Assembly: GCA_018818445.1 (NCBI GenBank)
Contig: JAHISC010000061.1
Location: 1 to 7,206 of the forward strand
Origin: Patescibacteria group bacterium
GTDB lineage: Bacteria; Patescibacteriota; Patescibacteriia; UBA9934
Reading direction: 5' to 3'
DNA length: 7,206 nucleotides
Shown here: positions 1-6,053 of the stretch, one piece after another
Layout of the letters: the number at the start of each line of letters is the position of its first letter
How positions within the stretch are numbered: position 1 is the first letter of the stretch
Translations under genes and position numbers: made by a program
The notes under the pieces: generated by a model
Told to the model about the DNA's origin: nothing
What the model saw: only the letters and a program-made list of their open reading frames with translations
Databases searched by the model: none

Positions 1-252
1 GTCTACAAAGCCGTTGTCATTATTGGAGCAACCGTAGTCATTTACTACTTCTCCTGCTCCAGTTGCAGTACAACTGTCTAGCATATCTACGACGCCATCG
101 GCATCAATATCTAGCATAGCTACTTCACCCGGAACCTCAGGTTCCGAGAGAGCGGCGACAAGGATCGATGACACTGCTAGCATTACTGCCAACACCATCA
201 TGCCATAAATGGCATTTGATGATCCACATCGAAAAAGTCTTTTCTTCGACAT
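1..252 (-). CDS. Exported thrombospondin type 3 repeat protein, N-terminal part (runs off left edge)
   Basis: This is an 84-codon open frame from ATG at 252 to the window edge with no stop, so only the N-terminus is present. Residues 1-8 are basic (MSKKRLFR), and residues 14-35 are a hydrophobic stretch ending in VAALS, so a signal peptide or N-terminal anchor is likely. Around residues 48-61 lies DIDADGVVDMLDSC, the acidic DxDxDGxxDxxDxC pattern of thrombospondin type 3 calcium-binding repeats. The spacing to a second cysteine at residue 75 (YGCS) also fits that repeat. In bacteria such repeats are found in cell-surface or secreted proteins, often as spacers before adhesive or OmpA-like domains; the rest of this protein is not visible. 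No Shine-Dalgarno sequence precedes the ATG. The export and repeat assignments are fairly secure; the function is unknown. Confidence 0.8.
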   Translation of the reverse strand, partial: MSKKRLFRCGSSNAIYGMMVLAVMLAVSSILVAALSEPEVPGEVAMLDIDADGVVDMLDSCTATGAGEVVNDYGCSNNDNGFVD

Positions 253-265
253 AACAAAATAAATT

Positions 266-310
266 ATTATAATTTGGCTTACGCCTTAATTTAATAAATA
301 TAGTATACCA
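266..310 (-). promoter_or_regulatory. Candidate promoter for the thrombospondin-repeat gene
   Basis: Two candidate -10 elements lie upstream of the ATG at 252. An extended -10 (TGG then TATACT) is at 310-302 and would give a leader of about 40 bases. A perfect TATAAT at 271-266 would give a leader of only 6-7 bases. Neither has a good -35 box at normal spacing. The AT-rich context makes chance matches likely. Confidence 0.35.
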
Positions 311-315
311 AGCAA

Positions 316-370
316 ACAGCGCGCTCTGAAACACGCTGTGAATAACAATTTGTTTCAATGAGAACAAATT
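316..370. other. Two small hairpins downstream of the 182-residue gene
   Basis: Arms 347-354 and 363-370 form a perfect 8-bp AT-rich stem with an 8-base loop. Arms 316-321 (ACAGCG) and 334-339 (CGCTGT) form a second, 6-bp stem. Both lie after the stop of the minus-strand gene at 385. Neither is followed by a convincing T tract in the minus direction, so a terminator role is only possible. Confidence 0.3.
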
Positions 371-384
371 TTGTGCTGCGAAAT

Positions 385-933
385 TTATTTTTGAGAAATA
401 AATTGTTCAAAATATCTTTGTTCGTCGTCTTCGAGGTTGGTAAGCACTAGTTGCAAATCAAATTTTGATCGATTATTTTGTGCAGCTAAAATCGAAATAG
501 CGGAAGCACGATGCGTACCTTCAAAAATAACAAAATCATTTTTATAACAAATACCGATCATGATAGTTGATGATGGAAATGATTTTATGATACTAGCAAC
601 TTTTGGATTCTGAGTTACTTTGTTATTTTTTACTAAATCAACGAAACGAATTTGTTTTGTGTTCACGGGATAATATTTTTTCCAGCCTGGAAAGGCGCCG
701 CAAAACATTCGCGGCACAAACTCATACGGATCTTCAATGCGATACAACTTCCACTCGCGCTTAGCAGGATTGCAAAATTTGCTATGTATCCTTGCTCGAA
801 ATTCATCCCAATCTTTAAAACCACGTTCTTTAATGTGTTCCTCCCAGCCCCAATAATCCCGCTCGCGCTCTCGCCAGTCATTTAGAACTTCTTGCCAAGA
901 GATATCTCGAACAAACGTTAGTTGATTATCCAT
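385..933 (-). CDS. Hypothetical protein with ParB-like EGTHRAS motif
   Basis: This is a complete 182-residue soluble protein with no signal peptide or membrane segment. The first half is rich in W, R, D and E (for example DWRERERDYWGWEE at about 19-32), suggesting a helical charged N-terminal region. The second half has alternating hydrophobic stretches. The most informative part is FVIFEGTHRASAISILAA at 134-151: a beta strand, then E/D-G-x-H-R, then a helix. This resembles the DGxHRxxA core of ParB/sulfiredoxin-like (ParBc) folds, which bind or hydrolyse nucleotides or act as nucleases. The resemblance rests on this motif alone, and I do not recognise the family. The ATG has no Shine-Dalgarno sequence. 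A weak -10-like TAAACT ends 9 bases upstream, which would give a nearly leaderless mRNA. It lies downstream of the terminator of the 25-residue ORF, so it needs its own promoter or read-through. Confidence 0.75.
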   Translation of the reverse strand: MDNQLTFVRDISWQEVLNDWRERERDYWGWEEHIKERGFKDWDEFRARIHSKFCNPAKREWKLYRIEDPYEFVPRMFCGAFPGWKKYYPVNTKQIRFVDLVKNNKVTQNPKVASIIKSFPSSTIMIGICYKNDFVIFEGTHRASAISILAAQNNRSKFDLQLVLTNLEDDEQRYFEQFISQK

Positions 934-949
934 ATTGGGAATAGTTTAC

Positions 950-985
950 AAAAATACGAACGCGCGAGCCAGCGAGCCCGCGCGT
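950..985 (-). terminator. Rho-independent terminator after the 25-residue ORF
   Basis: Arms 979-985 and 960-966 (ACGCGCG/CGCGCGT) form a perfect 7-bp GC stem, extended inwards by a G-U pair and two G-C pairs to a 6-base loop (970-975). On the minus strand it is followed by TCGTATTTTT. It begins 3 bases after the TGA stop at 989. Confidence 0.75.
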
Positions 986-988
986 ACG

Positions 989-1066
989 TCAGTCATCCTC
1001 ATCGTCATTGCGGTCTAACCAGGCCCGAAAACGCCTCATCAGCATCATAATGGCAAACGGAATCAT
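989..1066 (-). CDS. Putative 25-residue microprotein with consensus Shine-Dalgarno
   Basis: ATG at 1066, TGA at 991-989. The predicted peptide starts MIPFAIMMLM (hydrophobic, possibly membrane-seeking), continues with RRFRAWLDR (basic, amphipathic) and ends NDDEDD (acidic). The start has a GAGGAGG sequence 4 bases upstream, by far the best ribosome binding site in the window, whereas the longer genes here have none. It sits between two hairpin terminators (1111-1142 upstream, 950-985 directly downstream), so it forms its own transcription unit. A possible extended -10 (TGC then TATTCT) lies within 1084-1092, with no clear -35. I do not recognise the peptide. It could be a membrane-associated microprotein, a leader peptide or an antisense-regulated toxin-like peptide; the sequence does not decide. 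Translation is well supported by the context, function is not. Confidence 0.55.
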   Translation of the reverse strand: MIPFAIMMLMRRFRAWLDRNDDEDD

Positions 1067-1070
1067 GATT

Positions 1071-1077
1071 CCTCCTC
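1071..1077 (-). promoter_or_regulatory. Strong Shine-Dalgarno of the 25-residue ORF
   Basis: The minus strand reads GAGGAGG, then AATC, then ATG. The 4-base spacer is slightly short but compatible with initiation. This site is the main reason to accept the tiny ORF. Confidence 0.65.
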
Positions 1078-1110
1078 GGGCGAAGAATAGCACGAAAGCA
1101 ACAAATAATA

Positions 1111-1142
1111 AAAATAACCCAGTCTATTGACTGCGTTATTTT
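1111..1142 (-). terminator. Terminator of tRNA-Leu(TAG)
   Basis: Arms 1135-1142 and 1111-1118 (AAAATAAC/GTTATTTT, 8 bp) stack on a second 5-bp stem (CAGTC/GACTG) across one mismatch, with a 4-base loop at 1125-1128. The minus strand continues TATTATTT. It starts 3 bases after the CCA end of the tRNA. The stem is nearly symmetrical and could also act on the plus strand. Confidence 0.8.
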
Positions 1143-1145
1143 CAG

Positions 1146-1230
1146 TGGTACCGGGGACAGGACTCGAACCTGCACACCATAAGGCACTTGCTCCTAAGGC
1201 AAGCGTGTCTACCAATTCCACCACCCCGGC
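1146..1230 (-). tRNA. tRNA-Leu(TAG), with encoded CCA
   Basis: This is an 85-base class II tRNA. The acceptor stem is GCCGGGG with CCCCGGT (first pair G-U), then A73 and a genomically encoded CCA at 1148-1146. The D arm contains AATTGGTAGACA. The anticodon stem is CTTGC/GCAAG around the loop CTTAGGA, giving anticodon TAG at 1196-1194, which reads CUA and other CUN leucine codons. A long variable arm (TGCC, TTAT loop, GGTG) and a GGTTCGAGTCC T-loop region complete it. Confidence 0.97.
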
Positions 1231-1249
1231 ACGCTTAAATTGTGTGCCA

Positions 1250-1278
1250 AAGATACCATAAATTAGACTCATGGTCAA
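1250..1278 (-). promoter_or_regulatory. Promoter of tRNA-Leu(TAG)
   Basis: The minus strand reads TTGACC (1278-1273), a 17-base spacer, then TATCTT (1255-1250). The predicted start is about 12 bases before the mature tRNA 5' end. It is back-to-back with the promoter at 1288-1316. Confidence 0.6.
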
Positions 1279-1287
1279 GGCTTACCA

Positions 1288-1316
1288 TTGCTAAAAAGCC
1301 CTTTTTGCGGTCTAAT
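1288..1316 (+). promoter_or_regulatory. Promoter of the polytopic membrane protein gene
   Basis: TTGCTA (1288-1293), a 17-base spacer, then TCTAAT (1311-1316). The expected start, about 7 bases after the -10, falls at about 1323, only 1-3 bases from the ATG at 1325. This predicts an essentially leaderless mRNA and agrees with the lack of a Shine-Dalgarno sequence. The spacer contains a short palindrome (AAAAAG, CC, CTTTTT). Confidence 0.55.
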
Positions 1317-1324
1317 AGTTCTAT

Positions 1325-3061
1325 ATGAAACATCTACCTTGGAAACTTTTAGTCAGTGCCGTCTTTTTAGGCCTTGCTTTTGACATGCTCTTCTTTAATA
1401 TAAACAAACTTGGGGTCAATGTCCTTGTCATGCAGTTATTACTAATCGGCGTCGTTTATGGCCTGGCTAAATGGCAAAAAATCACAATTCCTATAAACGC
1501 CTGGCTTTCGGCCAGTTTTGCACTAGCCTTTGCTGCCACTTTTGCTATCTGCACTTCAGAAATTGGCTTGTCTTTAAGCGCTCTGGGACTTTTTGTAGCC
1601 AACTTTTACTGCGCCTTATTTTTCTTGGGCCACCACACCAAGTTCCATCATCCTTTCAATGCCGTAGCTGCCGCTTTTGTTGATTTAGCCAGCCCGATTT
1701 TGAACCGACTGAACATTTTGGCTCACTTGAAACTACCCGGTAAAACTGACAAAAGTACCGAGATTGTTCGCGGTATCTTGATCGCGGTCCCGATTCTCAT
1801 TGTCTTTGCACTGCTTTTCTTGTCCTCTGACCTAGTACTGCAAAATCAAACCGAGAACTTTTTAACTAATTTCGACGAATGGTTACAAAACGGCAAAATT
1901 ATTAGTCACACTGTTGTTGTCCTCTTAGTTTCAGCGGCCTTCTTGGGCTTTTTTGCTGCCACATTCTGGCGCCGACCAGAAATTAAGCTACCTTCAGCTC
2001 TTAACCTCAAGCATCACATCGAGAGCGCCGTGATTTTAGGCGGAAGTATATTACTTTTCCTAGGATTTATTCTGTTCCAGTCATATTATCTTTTTGGTGG
2101 GCAGGCAGCCTGGAATAATATCGAAGGGATTACTTATTCCGAATATGCTGTGCAAGGTTTTAATGAATTGGCGACTGTAGCTGCTTTAGTAATTCTCCTA
2201 ATTCTCAGCTTACGCTACTTCCACAGCGAGCGACCGGGTAAACTAATTAAAATTCTAGAGACTGTTTTACTTTGCGAGACTGTTCTCGTTATTATCTCAG
2301 CCTGGATGCGTATGTCACTATATGTTGAGCAATACGGATTCACCACAGCCCGACTCTTCGGCTTCTGGTTTTTCATTGTTGCTTTCGTGCTCCTGGGAAT
2401 GTTTACCTACAATATTTTGCGCGAACGAGAACAATACAAATTCATGCACCAAGCGCTTATCTTTTGTGGTGTGTCTATGCTCTTGTTTACAGCTTCCGCA
2501 CCTGACGCACTCTCGGTGAGACTAAACCTTGCTCGACATTCAGAAGAAATACCATTTAGTGCTTTCCCATTATTTGATGACCTGTCGGCAGAAGCTTATC
2601 CGCTCATGAACCACGTACTAACTCAAGAGCCCGAGATGATTGGGCTGATGGAGACTACTATCACTGATTATTGTCCGTTTGTACGAGCGCATGCGTCTAA
2701 CGGTGTAATTCGTAGCTTTACTTTAATCGATGACCCTAGCATCGATAAACAATTGTCTGATGATTTCTGGCTTCGTAGAGACATTGCTAGTTTTACCAAT
2801 CACTGGAACAAACAATTCTTTACTTATAGCTACGTAGACGCAAATGGAAAACGGGCTTCTAACCGCCGGGCCTCGATCGATGGCAAGGGTACTATATATA
2901 AAATGAGATACATCAAAAATAATCCTTGGCAATCATGGAACCTTTCTCGAGCTCGACTGCCTCATCCAGAAACTTATGAAGAAATTGAAGAACGAGGCAT
3001 TCCTTACCCGGCTGACATGATTGCAAATGCCTGTGGTATGTATCTCGGCGATCAACGCTAA
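1325..3061 (+). CDS. DUF4153/DUF4173-type polytopic membrane protein
   Basis: A 578-residue integral membrane protein. Roughly eleven hydrophobic segments fill residues 7-400, in pairs separated by short loops. The family signature is seen at 271-282 (YSEYAVQGFNEL, compare the Y-x-EY-x-x-QGF-x-x-L of DUF4173 proteins) and in the segment around W327-M328-R329-M330 followed by SLYVEQYGFTTARLF, matching the conserved S-x-x-RM-x-LY-x-x-YG-x-T-x-x-R motif. Beyond the last membrane helix, about 180 residues (400-578) form a soluble tail rich in aromatic and charged residues, with YDPSI-like and NNPWQSWNLSRARLP segments; this tail is longer than I would expect for the core domain. The biochemical function of the family is not established. 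No Shine-Dalgarno precedes the ATG; the promoter position suggests leaderless translation. Family assignment is good; the role is unknown. Confidence 0.85.
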   Translation: MKHLPWKLLVSAVFLGLAFDMLFFNINKLGVNVLVMQLLLIGVVYGLAKWQKITIPINAWLSASFALAFAATFAICTSEIGLSLSALGLFVANFYCALFFLGHHTKFHHPFNAVAAAFVDLASPILNRLNILAHLKLPGKTDKSTEIVRGILIAVPILIVFALLFLSSDLVLQNQTENFLTNFDEWLQNGKIISHTVVVLLVSAAFLGFFAATFWRRPEIKLPSALNLKHHIESAVILGGSILLFLGFILFQSYYLFGGQAAWNNIEGITYSEYAVQGFNELATVAALVILLILSLRYFHSERPGKLIKILETVLLCETVLVIISAWMRMSLYVEQYGFTTARLFGFWFFIVAFVLLGMFTYNILREREQYKFMHQALIFCGVSMLLFTASAPDALSVRLNLARHSEEIPFSAFPLFDDLSAEAYPLMNHVLTQEPEMIGLMETTITDYCPFVRAHASNGVIRSFTLIDDPSIDKQLSDDFWLRRDIASFTNHWNKQFFTYSYVDANGKRASNRRASIDGKGTIYKMRYIKNNPWQSWNLSRARLPHPETYEEIEERGIPYPADMIANACGMYLGDQR

Positions 3062-3105
3062 TTAGTTTTTAACAGTCTACAGTCAATCAAATTATCAAGA
3101 CCTAC

Positions 3106-3130
3106 TGCAATGTAAGTACAAACAGTTCCC
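3106..3130 (+). repeat. Direct repeat, copy 1 (25 bp)
   Basis: This 25-mer begins TGCAATGTAAGTACAAAC and recurs exactly at 3261-3285, 155 bases downstream. Similarity extends on both sides in diverged form (upstream CAAA...ACCT, downstream AGTTTACT then AAGTG). The downstream hairpin seen in copy 2 is degenerate here. Confidence 0.85.
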
Positions 3131-3188
3131 TGTTAAGTTTACTAAGTGTGTGGTGAGATCAATCGATAAGTTCTGTAGTCATGCTAGA

Positions 3189-3215
3189 AAAACGTCCGTT
3201 TTAAATAGACGTTTT
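3189..3215 (+). repeat. Hairpin between the two direct repeats
   Basis: AAAACGTC (3189-3196) and GACGTTTT (3208-3215) form a perfect 8-bp stem with an 11-base loop. There is no T tract after it. It lies in the 283-base gap between two genes, which otherwise holds only the direct repeats, the hairpin at 3275-3316 and a 13-base GC palindrome at 3318-3330. I see no protein gene there. Confidence 0.5.
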
Positions 3216-3260
3216 AGTGTTATCAACATCCTACTCCTTTACAACAAAACTAAAACCTGT

Positions 3261-3285
3261 TGCAATGTAAGTACAAACAGTTCCC
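3261..3285 (+). repeat. Direct repeat, copy 2 (25 bp)
   Basis: Exact copy of 3106-3130. Its 3' end forms the 5' arm of the hairpin at 3275-3316. Confidence 0.85.
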
Positions 3286-3316
3286 CATTCAGTTTACTGA
3301 GTGGGGATTTCTGTTT
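3275..3316 (+). terminator. Terminator-like hairpin upstream of the lamin-tail gene
   Basis: CCCCA/TGGGG, a T-G pair and TCAG/CTGA stack into a 10-bp stem closed by a TTTA loop (3283-3306). An outer 6-bp stem AAACAG/CTGTTT (3275-3280 with 3311-3316) closes it. The 3' side is T-rich (ATTTCTGTTT). It could end transcription of the gene at 1325-3061 or sit in the leader of the gene at 3345. The palindrome ACCGGGGCCCGGT follows at 3318-3330. Confidence 0.5.
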
Positions 3317-3344
3317 ACCGGGGCCCGGTCTTTAACAAATCAAT

Positions 3345-5402
3345 ATGAAAAAACTATATGTCGCAGGACTCACAATTCTGCTGTCCGCTATGTTTGTTAT
3401 ACCCGCCCACGCGGAGCAGCCACCAGAGATCTTTATCTCAGAAATCAACTGGGCCGGTTCAAATTTGTCGACAGCAGACGAATGGCTCGAGTTGTTTAAC
3501 CCGTATGGTCAGAGCGTGGATCTCGGCGGGTGGATTCTCACCGGAAGCGCCACCTCAGGGCAGGCCCTCGCCTTAGCCGAAGGCACAGTAATCGCCGCAA
3601 ATTCAACATTACTCATTGCCAACTACAATCTTGGCCATGAAAAAACTACGTTGGGCGTACAGCCTGACCTGGTGACTTCTGCCTTATCCTTGCCTAACAC
3701 TGATCTGGACATTCTACTTACAACTGCGGGCGGCATAGTTGTAGACGAAGTGCATGTTTCAGGCCGGCCCGATGTTGGTGCTAGCGAACCATTCACTTCG
3801 ATGGAACGAAACTTTGAACTTGATGCTTGGCAAAGCTCGACTAAAAGCATTGGCTTACTCGACCTTGATCAACTAGGAACTCCGGGTTTTTATAACTTCG
3901 TCGTAGCAAGTGACAACGAAACAGACCTGACTGAAGAAACTGAAACAAACGTAACTCCACCCGACGGCATGTGCTGGTGCCCTTGTTTGATCACAGGCGG
4001 GAATACAGATACCACGGATGAAAGTTTAGAAACCACGGATTCTGAAATCGACTTAGCTCTTGGTGACTCCGCTTCAAATACGGAAGTGCCAGAAGAGAAT
4101 AACGAAGAGATTAACGAAGATCCAACTCCCATGACTTTCATTCATCATGCTCTTCTCATTAATGAGTTGGTGAGTGATCCAGAGGATGGTGTGGAATGGG
4201 TTGAGCTCTTCAATCCTGGGATCAACGCTATTTCGTTAGAAGGTTGGCAACTTACTGATGCTTCAGGCAAAGCTACTGCGCTTCAAGGCTCAATTGTTAC
4301 TGGTGGCTACGTAGCGATCGATAATCCAAGTGGTAAACTGAATAACGCTGGTGACACGGTTCAGCTTTCGGATCCATCAAACAATAAAATTGACTCCGTT
4401 GAATATGGCAATGAAATAAAAGCACCTAAGAAAGGTGAGTCACTAGCGCGTGATCAACAACTTGTCTGGCAAATCACCACAACAATTACCAAAAATGCTT
4501 TAAATCAAATTAACAATCCGTATGAAACAAGCAGCGAGGCTGAAGAAGTCGATCCAAACGCAAGCGATGATGATGCAGACAATCCATCAGGAGTCGCAAA
4601 AACGATTTCGAGCTCTGCAACTGGTGAAGAAGAGTCCTCTAGTCTTTCCTCTGCACGCGAGCCGTTCCGTGTTGTTGCCATAGCTCATGCAGCAGAAGTC
4701 GAGGACACAACCCCAGCAAAAACCACTACGACTAATTCAAAGACTAGCTCGAAACTTACACTCACAGGCATAATCACAGCCACACCAGATACCTTTGGCG
4801 CACAAATTGCCTATATCCCTGGTACTCAGCTCTATTTCTACTACGCTGATTGGCCGCTTCTGGCTGTTGGAGATGTTGTCCACGTGACTGGCGAGACGTC
4901 AGATAGTCGCGGTGAATCTAGACTGAAAATTGCAAGCGCAAAAGATATCGAAATTGTCAGTCACTCAGAGCTTGAACCTACCAAAATACTAGCCACAAAC
5001 ATAGAGAATACTCCTGGTGGAACTTTGGTACGTATTGATGGCTCTGTTGTCTCACGAGACGGTGAGGAATTAGTAGTTCGTGATGAATCTGGCGAAATTA
5101 CAATAATCGCCAATAGCAAGACTGGTATGAACTGGACTTCTATCAACTCGACTGAAGTTAGTGTCGTTGGAATTGTTCGTCACCTTAATGGAAACTCTCG
5201 CCTCTATCCTCGCACCATGGCTGATGTTGAGGAGCGGGTTTTATCACAAATTAATGACGCAACTTTTCTCTCAGCTTCAATTACTAAACAATCTAATTGG
5301 AAACCCTGGGTCGGTGGCACTTTATTAGCCGCGGCTATGATTGCTATGTCCCTTTGGTACTTCCAATATGTAAGGCTTAAACCCTTATCCGCAATTAATT
5401 AA
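3345..5402 (+). CDS. Exported, C-terminally anchored protein with two lamin-tail domains
   Basis: A 685-residue surface protein. Residues 1-23 are a signal peptide (MKKLY start, hydrophobic core, AHA then EQ). A first lamin-tail (LTD) domain begins at about 28, with ISEINWAG, EWLELFNP (46-53) and LGGWILTG. A second begins at about 268, with LLINELVSDP, EWVELFNP and LEGWQLTDASG. LTD domains are immunoglobulin-like folds common in secreted bacterial proteins. Between them is an acidic linker containing a C-W-C-P-C cluster (C210, C212, C214). A low-complexity E/S/T-rich stretch (about 395-468) leads to an OB-fold-like region (about 470-625: LTLTGIITATPDTFGAQI, GDVVHVTGE, then LVRIDGSVV and ITIIA). 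A membrane helix at about 656-677 and a short basic tail (YVRLKP) anchor the C-terminus. The role is probably envelope adhesion or assembly, by inference. No Shine-Dalgarno is visible. Confidence 0.85.
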   Translation: MKKLYVAGLTILLSAMFVIPAHAEQPPEIFISEINWAGSNLSTADEWLELFNPYGQSVDLGGWILTGSATSGQALALAEGTVIAANSTLLIANYNLGHEKTTLGVQPDLVTSALSLPNTDLDILLTTAGGIVVDEVHVSGRPDVGASEPFTSMERNFELDAWQSSTKSIGLLDLDQLGTPGFYNFVVASDNETDLTEETETNVTPPDGMCWCPCLITGGNTDTTDESLETTDSEIDLALGDSASNTEVPEENNEEINEDPTPMTFIHHALLINELVSDPEDGVEWVELFNPGINAISLEGWQLTDASGKATALQGSIVTGGYVAIDNPSGKLNNAGDTVQLSDPSNNKIDSVEYGNEIKAPKKGESLARDQQLVWQITTTITKNALNQINNPYETSSEAEEVDPNASDDDADNPSGVAKTISSSATGEEESSSLSSAREPFRVVAIAHAAEVEDTTPAKTTTTNSKTSSKLTLTGIITATPDTFGAQIAYIPGTQLYFYYADWPLLAVGDVVHVTGETSDSRGESRLKIASAKDIEIVSHSELEPTKILATNIENTPGGTLVRIDGSVVSRDGEELVVRDESGEITIIANSKTGMNWTSINSTEVSVVGIVRHLNGNSRLYPRTMADVEERVLSQINDATFLSASITKQSNWKPWVGGTLLAAAMIAMSLWYFQYVRLKPLSAIN

Positions 5403-5426
5403 AAACCCTTTCCTAACCTCTACAAT

Positions 5427-5636
5427 ATGACCACAGCAGTTAGAAACACAAAAGCAAAATGGTATACCGAACTAATGCATCGCTTTCACAAGCTTATGGA
5501 CCACATTGGTATGCCTGACGAGGCAACTGAAGAAATAAAAGAATTCATGCTGTCTCTTGCTCGCGAACAATACATGGCTGGCAATCGCTCTGGCATAGCC
5601 TGGATGCGCAAAAAAGCAGAAGAAGGTGTTGGCTAG
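5427..5636 (+). CDS. Small hypothetical protein (69 residues)
   Basis: A small soluble, probably all-helical protein. It begins 24 bases after the stop of the lamin-tail gene and ends at a strong terminator, so the two are likely cotranscribed. Visible features are an N-terminal basic region (TKAKWYTELMHRFHKLM), a MPDEATEEIKEF helix and a C-terminal SLAREQYMAGNRSGIAWMRKK. Aromatic and glycine positions in that C-terminal stretch (REQY, GNRSGIAW) resemble short proteins I recall from Patescibacteria genomes, but I cannot name a domain. There is no Shine-Dalgarno; a TACAAT directly abuts the ATG, too close to serve as its promoter. The composition and the position with a terminator support a real gene. 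The function is unknown. Confidence 0.75.
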   Translation: MTTAVRNTKAKWYTELMHRFHKLMDHIGMPDEATEEIKEFMLSLAREQYMAGNRSGIAWMRKKAEEGVG

Positions 5637-5637
5637 T

Positions 5638-5666
5638 AAAACAAGCGGCTACAAGCCGCTTGTTTT
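5638..5666. terminator. Bidirectional terminator between convergent genes
   Basis: AAAACAAGCGGCT (5638-5650) pairs perfectly over 13 bp with 5654-5666 around a 3-base loop. The plus strand continues ATTT; the minus strand ends the stem in TTTT. It starts 2 bases after the plus-strand stop and contains the last five codons and the TAG stop of the minus-strand gene. Confidence 0.9.
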
Positions 5667-6047
5667 ATTTCTTTGAGGAATAGTAATTTCGATTGGCTCA
5701 CCATGACGTAGGACAAAAAAACTAAATTCATCAGTTGTGCTCGCGAATCTATCGTAAAAATCAGCAATATTACTTCCCGATAATTGATCGCCAGTCTCTA
5801 CGCCATAGCTATCCATAGCCGAACCAGGAGCTACTGAAAATCTGGCAATATCGACTCCGTCTTGTAAATAAACGCCCAAATAAAATCCATATCTATCTTC
5901 AATCTCTGCGCCGCGTACTACTTCATCATTTAAATCCTTTGTGAAATCAATTACTGTATCGATAGAAAAGAAAACAATAAAAACAAAACTTGCTAGAATC
6001 AAAATCACTAAAGCATACGCAAAACTTTTTGAAATACTTTCATTCAT
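5649..6047 (-). CDS. Single-pass membrane protein with PDZ-like domain
   Basis: A 132-residue protein. Residues 10-28 are a single membrane helix (YALVILILASFVFIVFF), preceded by a short polar N-terminus. Residues about 54-124 read as a compact PDZ-like domain: GFYLGVYL, IARFSVAPGSAMDSYGVETGD (P74-G-S-A, then G-V-x-x-G-D) and a final VLRHGEPIEITIP. The P-G-S-x-A/G-x-x-G-D pattern is the usual core of PDZ domains in HtrA, RseP and C-terminal processing proteases, where it binds peptide tails. Here no protease domain is attached and no catalytic triad is visible, so a peptide-binding or scaffold role outside the membrane is an inference. The gene is convergent with the 69-residue gene, and its last codons lie in the shared terminator. 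The upstream promoter predicts a leaderless transcript. Confidence 0.75.
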   Translation of the reverse strand: MNESISKSFAYALVILILASFVFIVFFSIDTVIDFTKDLNDEVVRGAEIEDRYGFYLGVYLQDGVDIARFSVAPGSAMDSYGVETGDQLSGSNIADFYDRFASTTDEFSFFVLRHGEPIEITIPQRNKTSGL

Positions 6048-6053
6048 GGAGAT

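Noticed and set aside
137..367. 76-codon minus-strand open frame overlapping the left-edge gene
   Set aside because: It lies in another frame of the thrombospondin-repeat gene, which has a clear signal peptide and calcium-binding motif, and it covers the AT-rich promoter region.
1063..1278. 71-codon minus-strand open frame over tRNA-Leu(TAG)
   Set aside because: VVELVDTLALGAS is translated tRNA-Leu sequence, and the frame runs through the tRNA terminator.
3106..3285. Two-repeat mini CRISPR from the duplicated 25-mer
   Set aside because: A 130-base interval between copies is far too long for a spacer, and the second copy is part of a hairpin terminator.
3150..3499. Short plus-strand frames in the gap before the lamin-tail gene and overlapping its start
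   Set aside because: They cover the direct repeats and hairpins, have cysteine- and serine-rich unstructured translations, and have no start signals.
5421..5426. TACAAT as a promoter for the 69-residue gene
   Set aside because: It abuts the ATG, so transcription would start inside the coding region; cotranscription from upstream is more likely.
5649..6047. HtrA- or RseP-type protease
   Set aside because: Only a membrane helix and a PDZ-like domain fit in 132 residues; no serine or zinc catalytic motifs are present.
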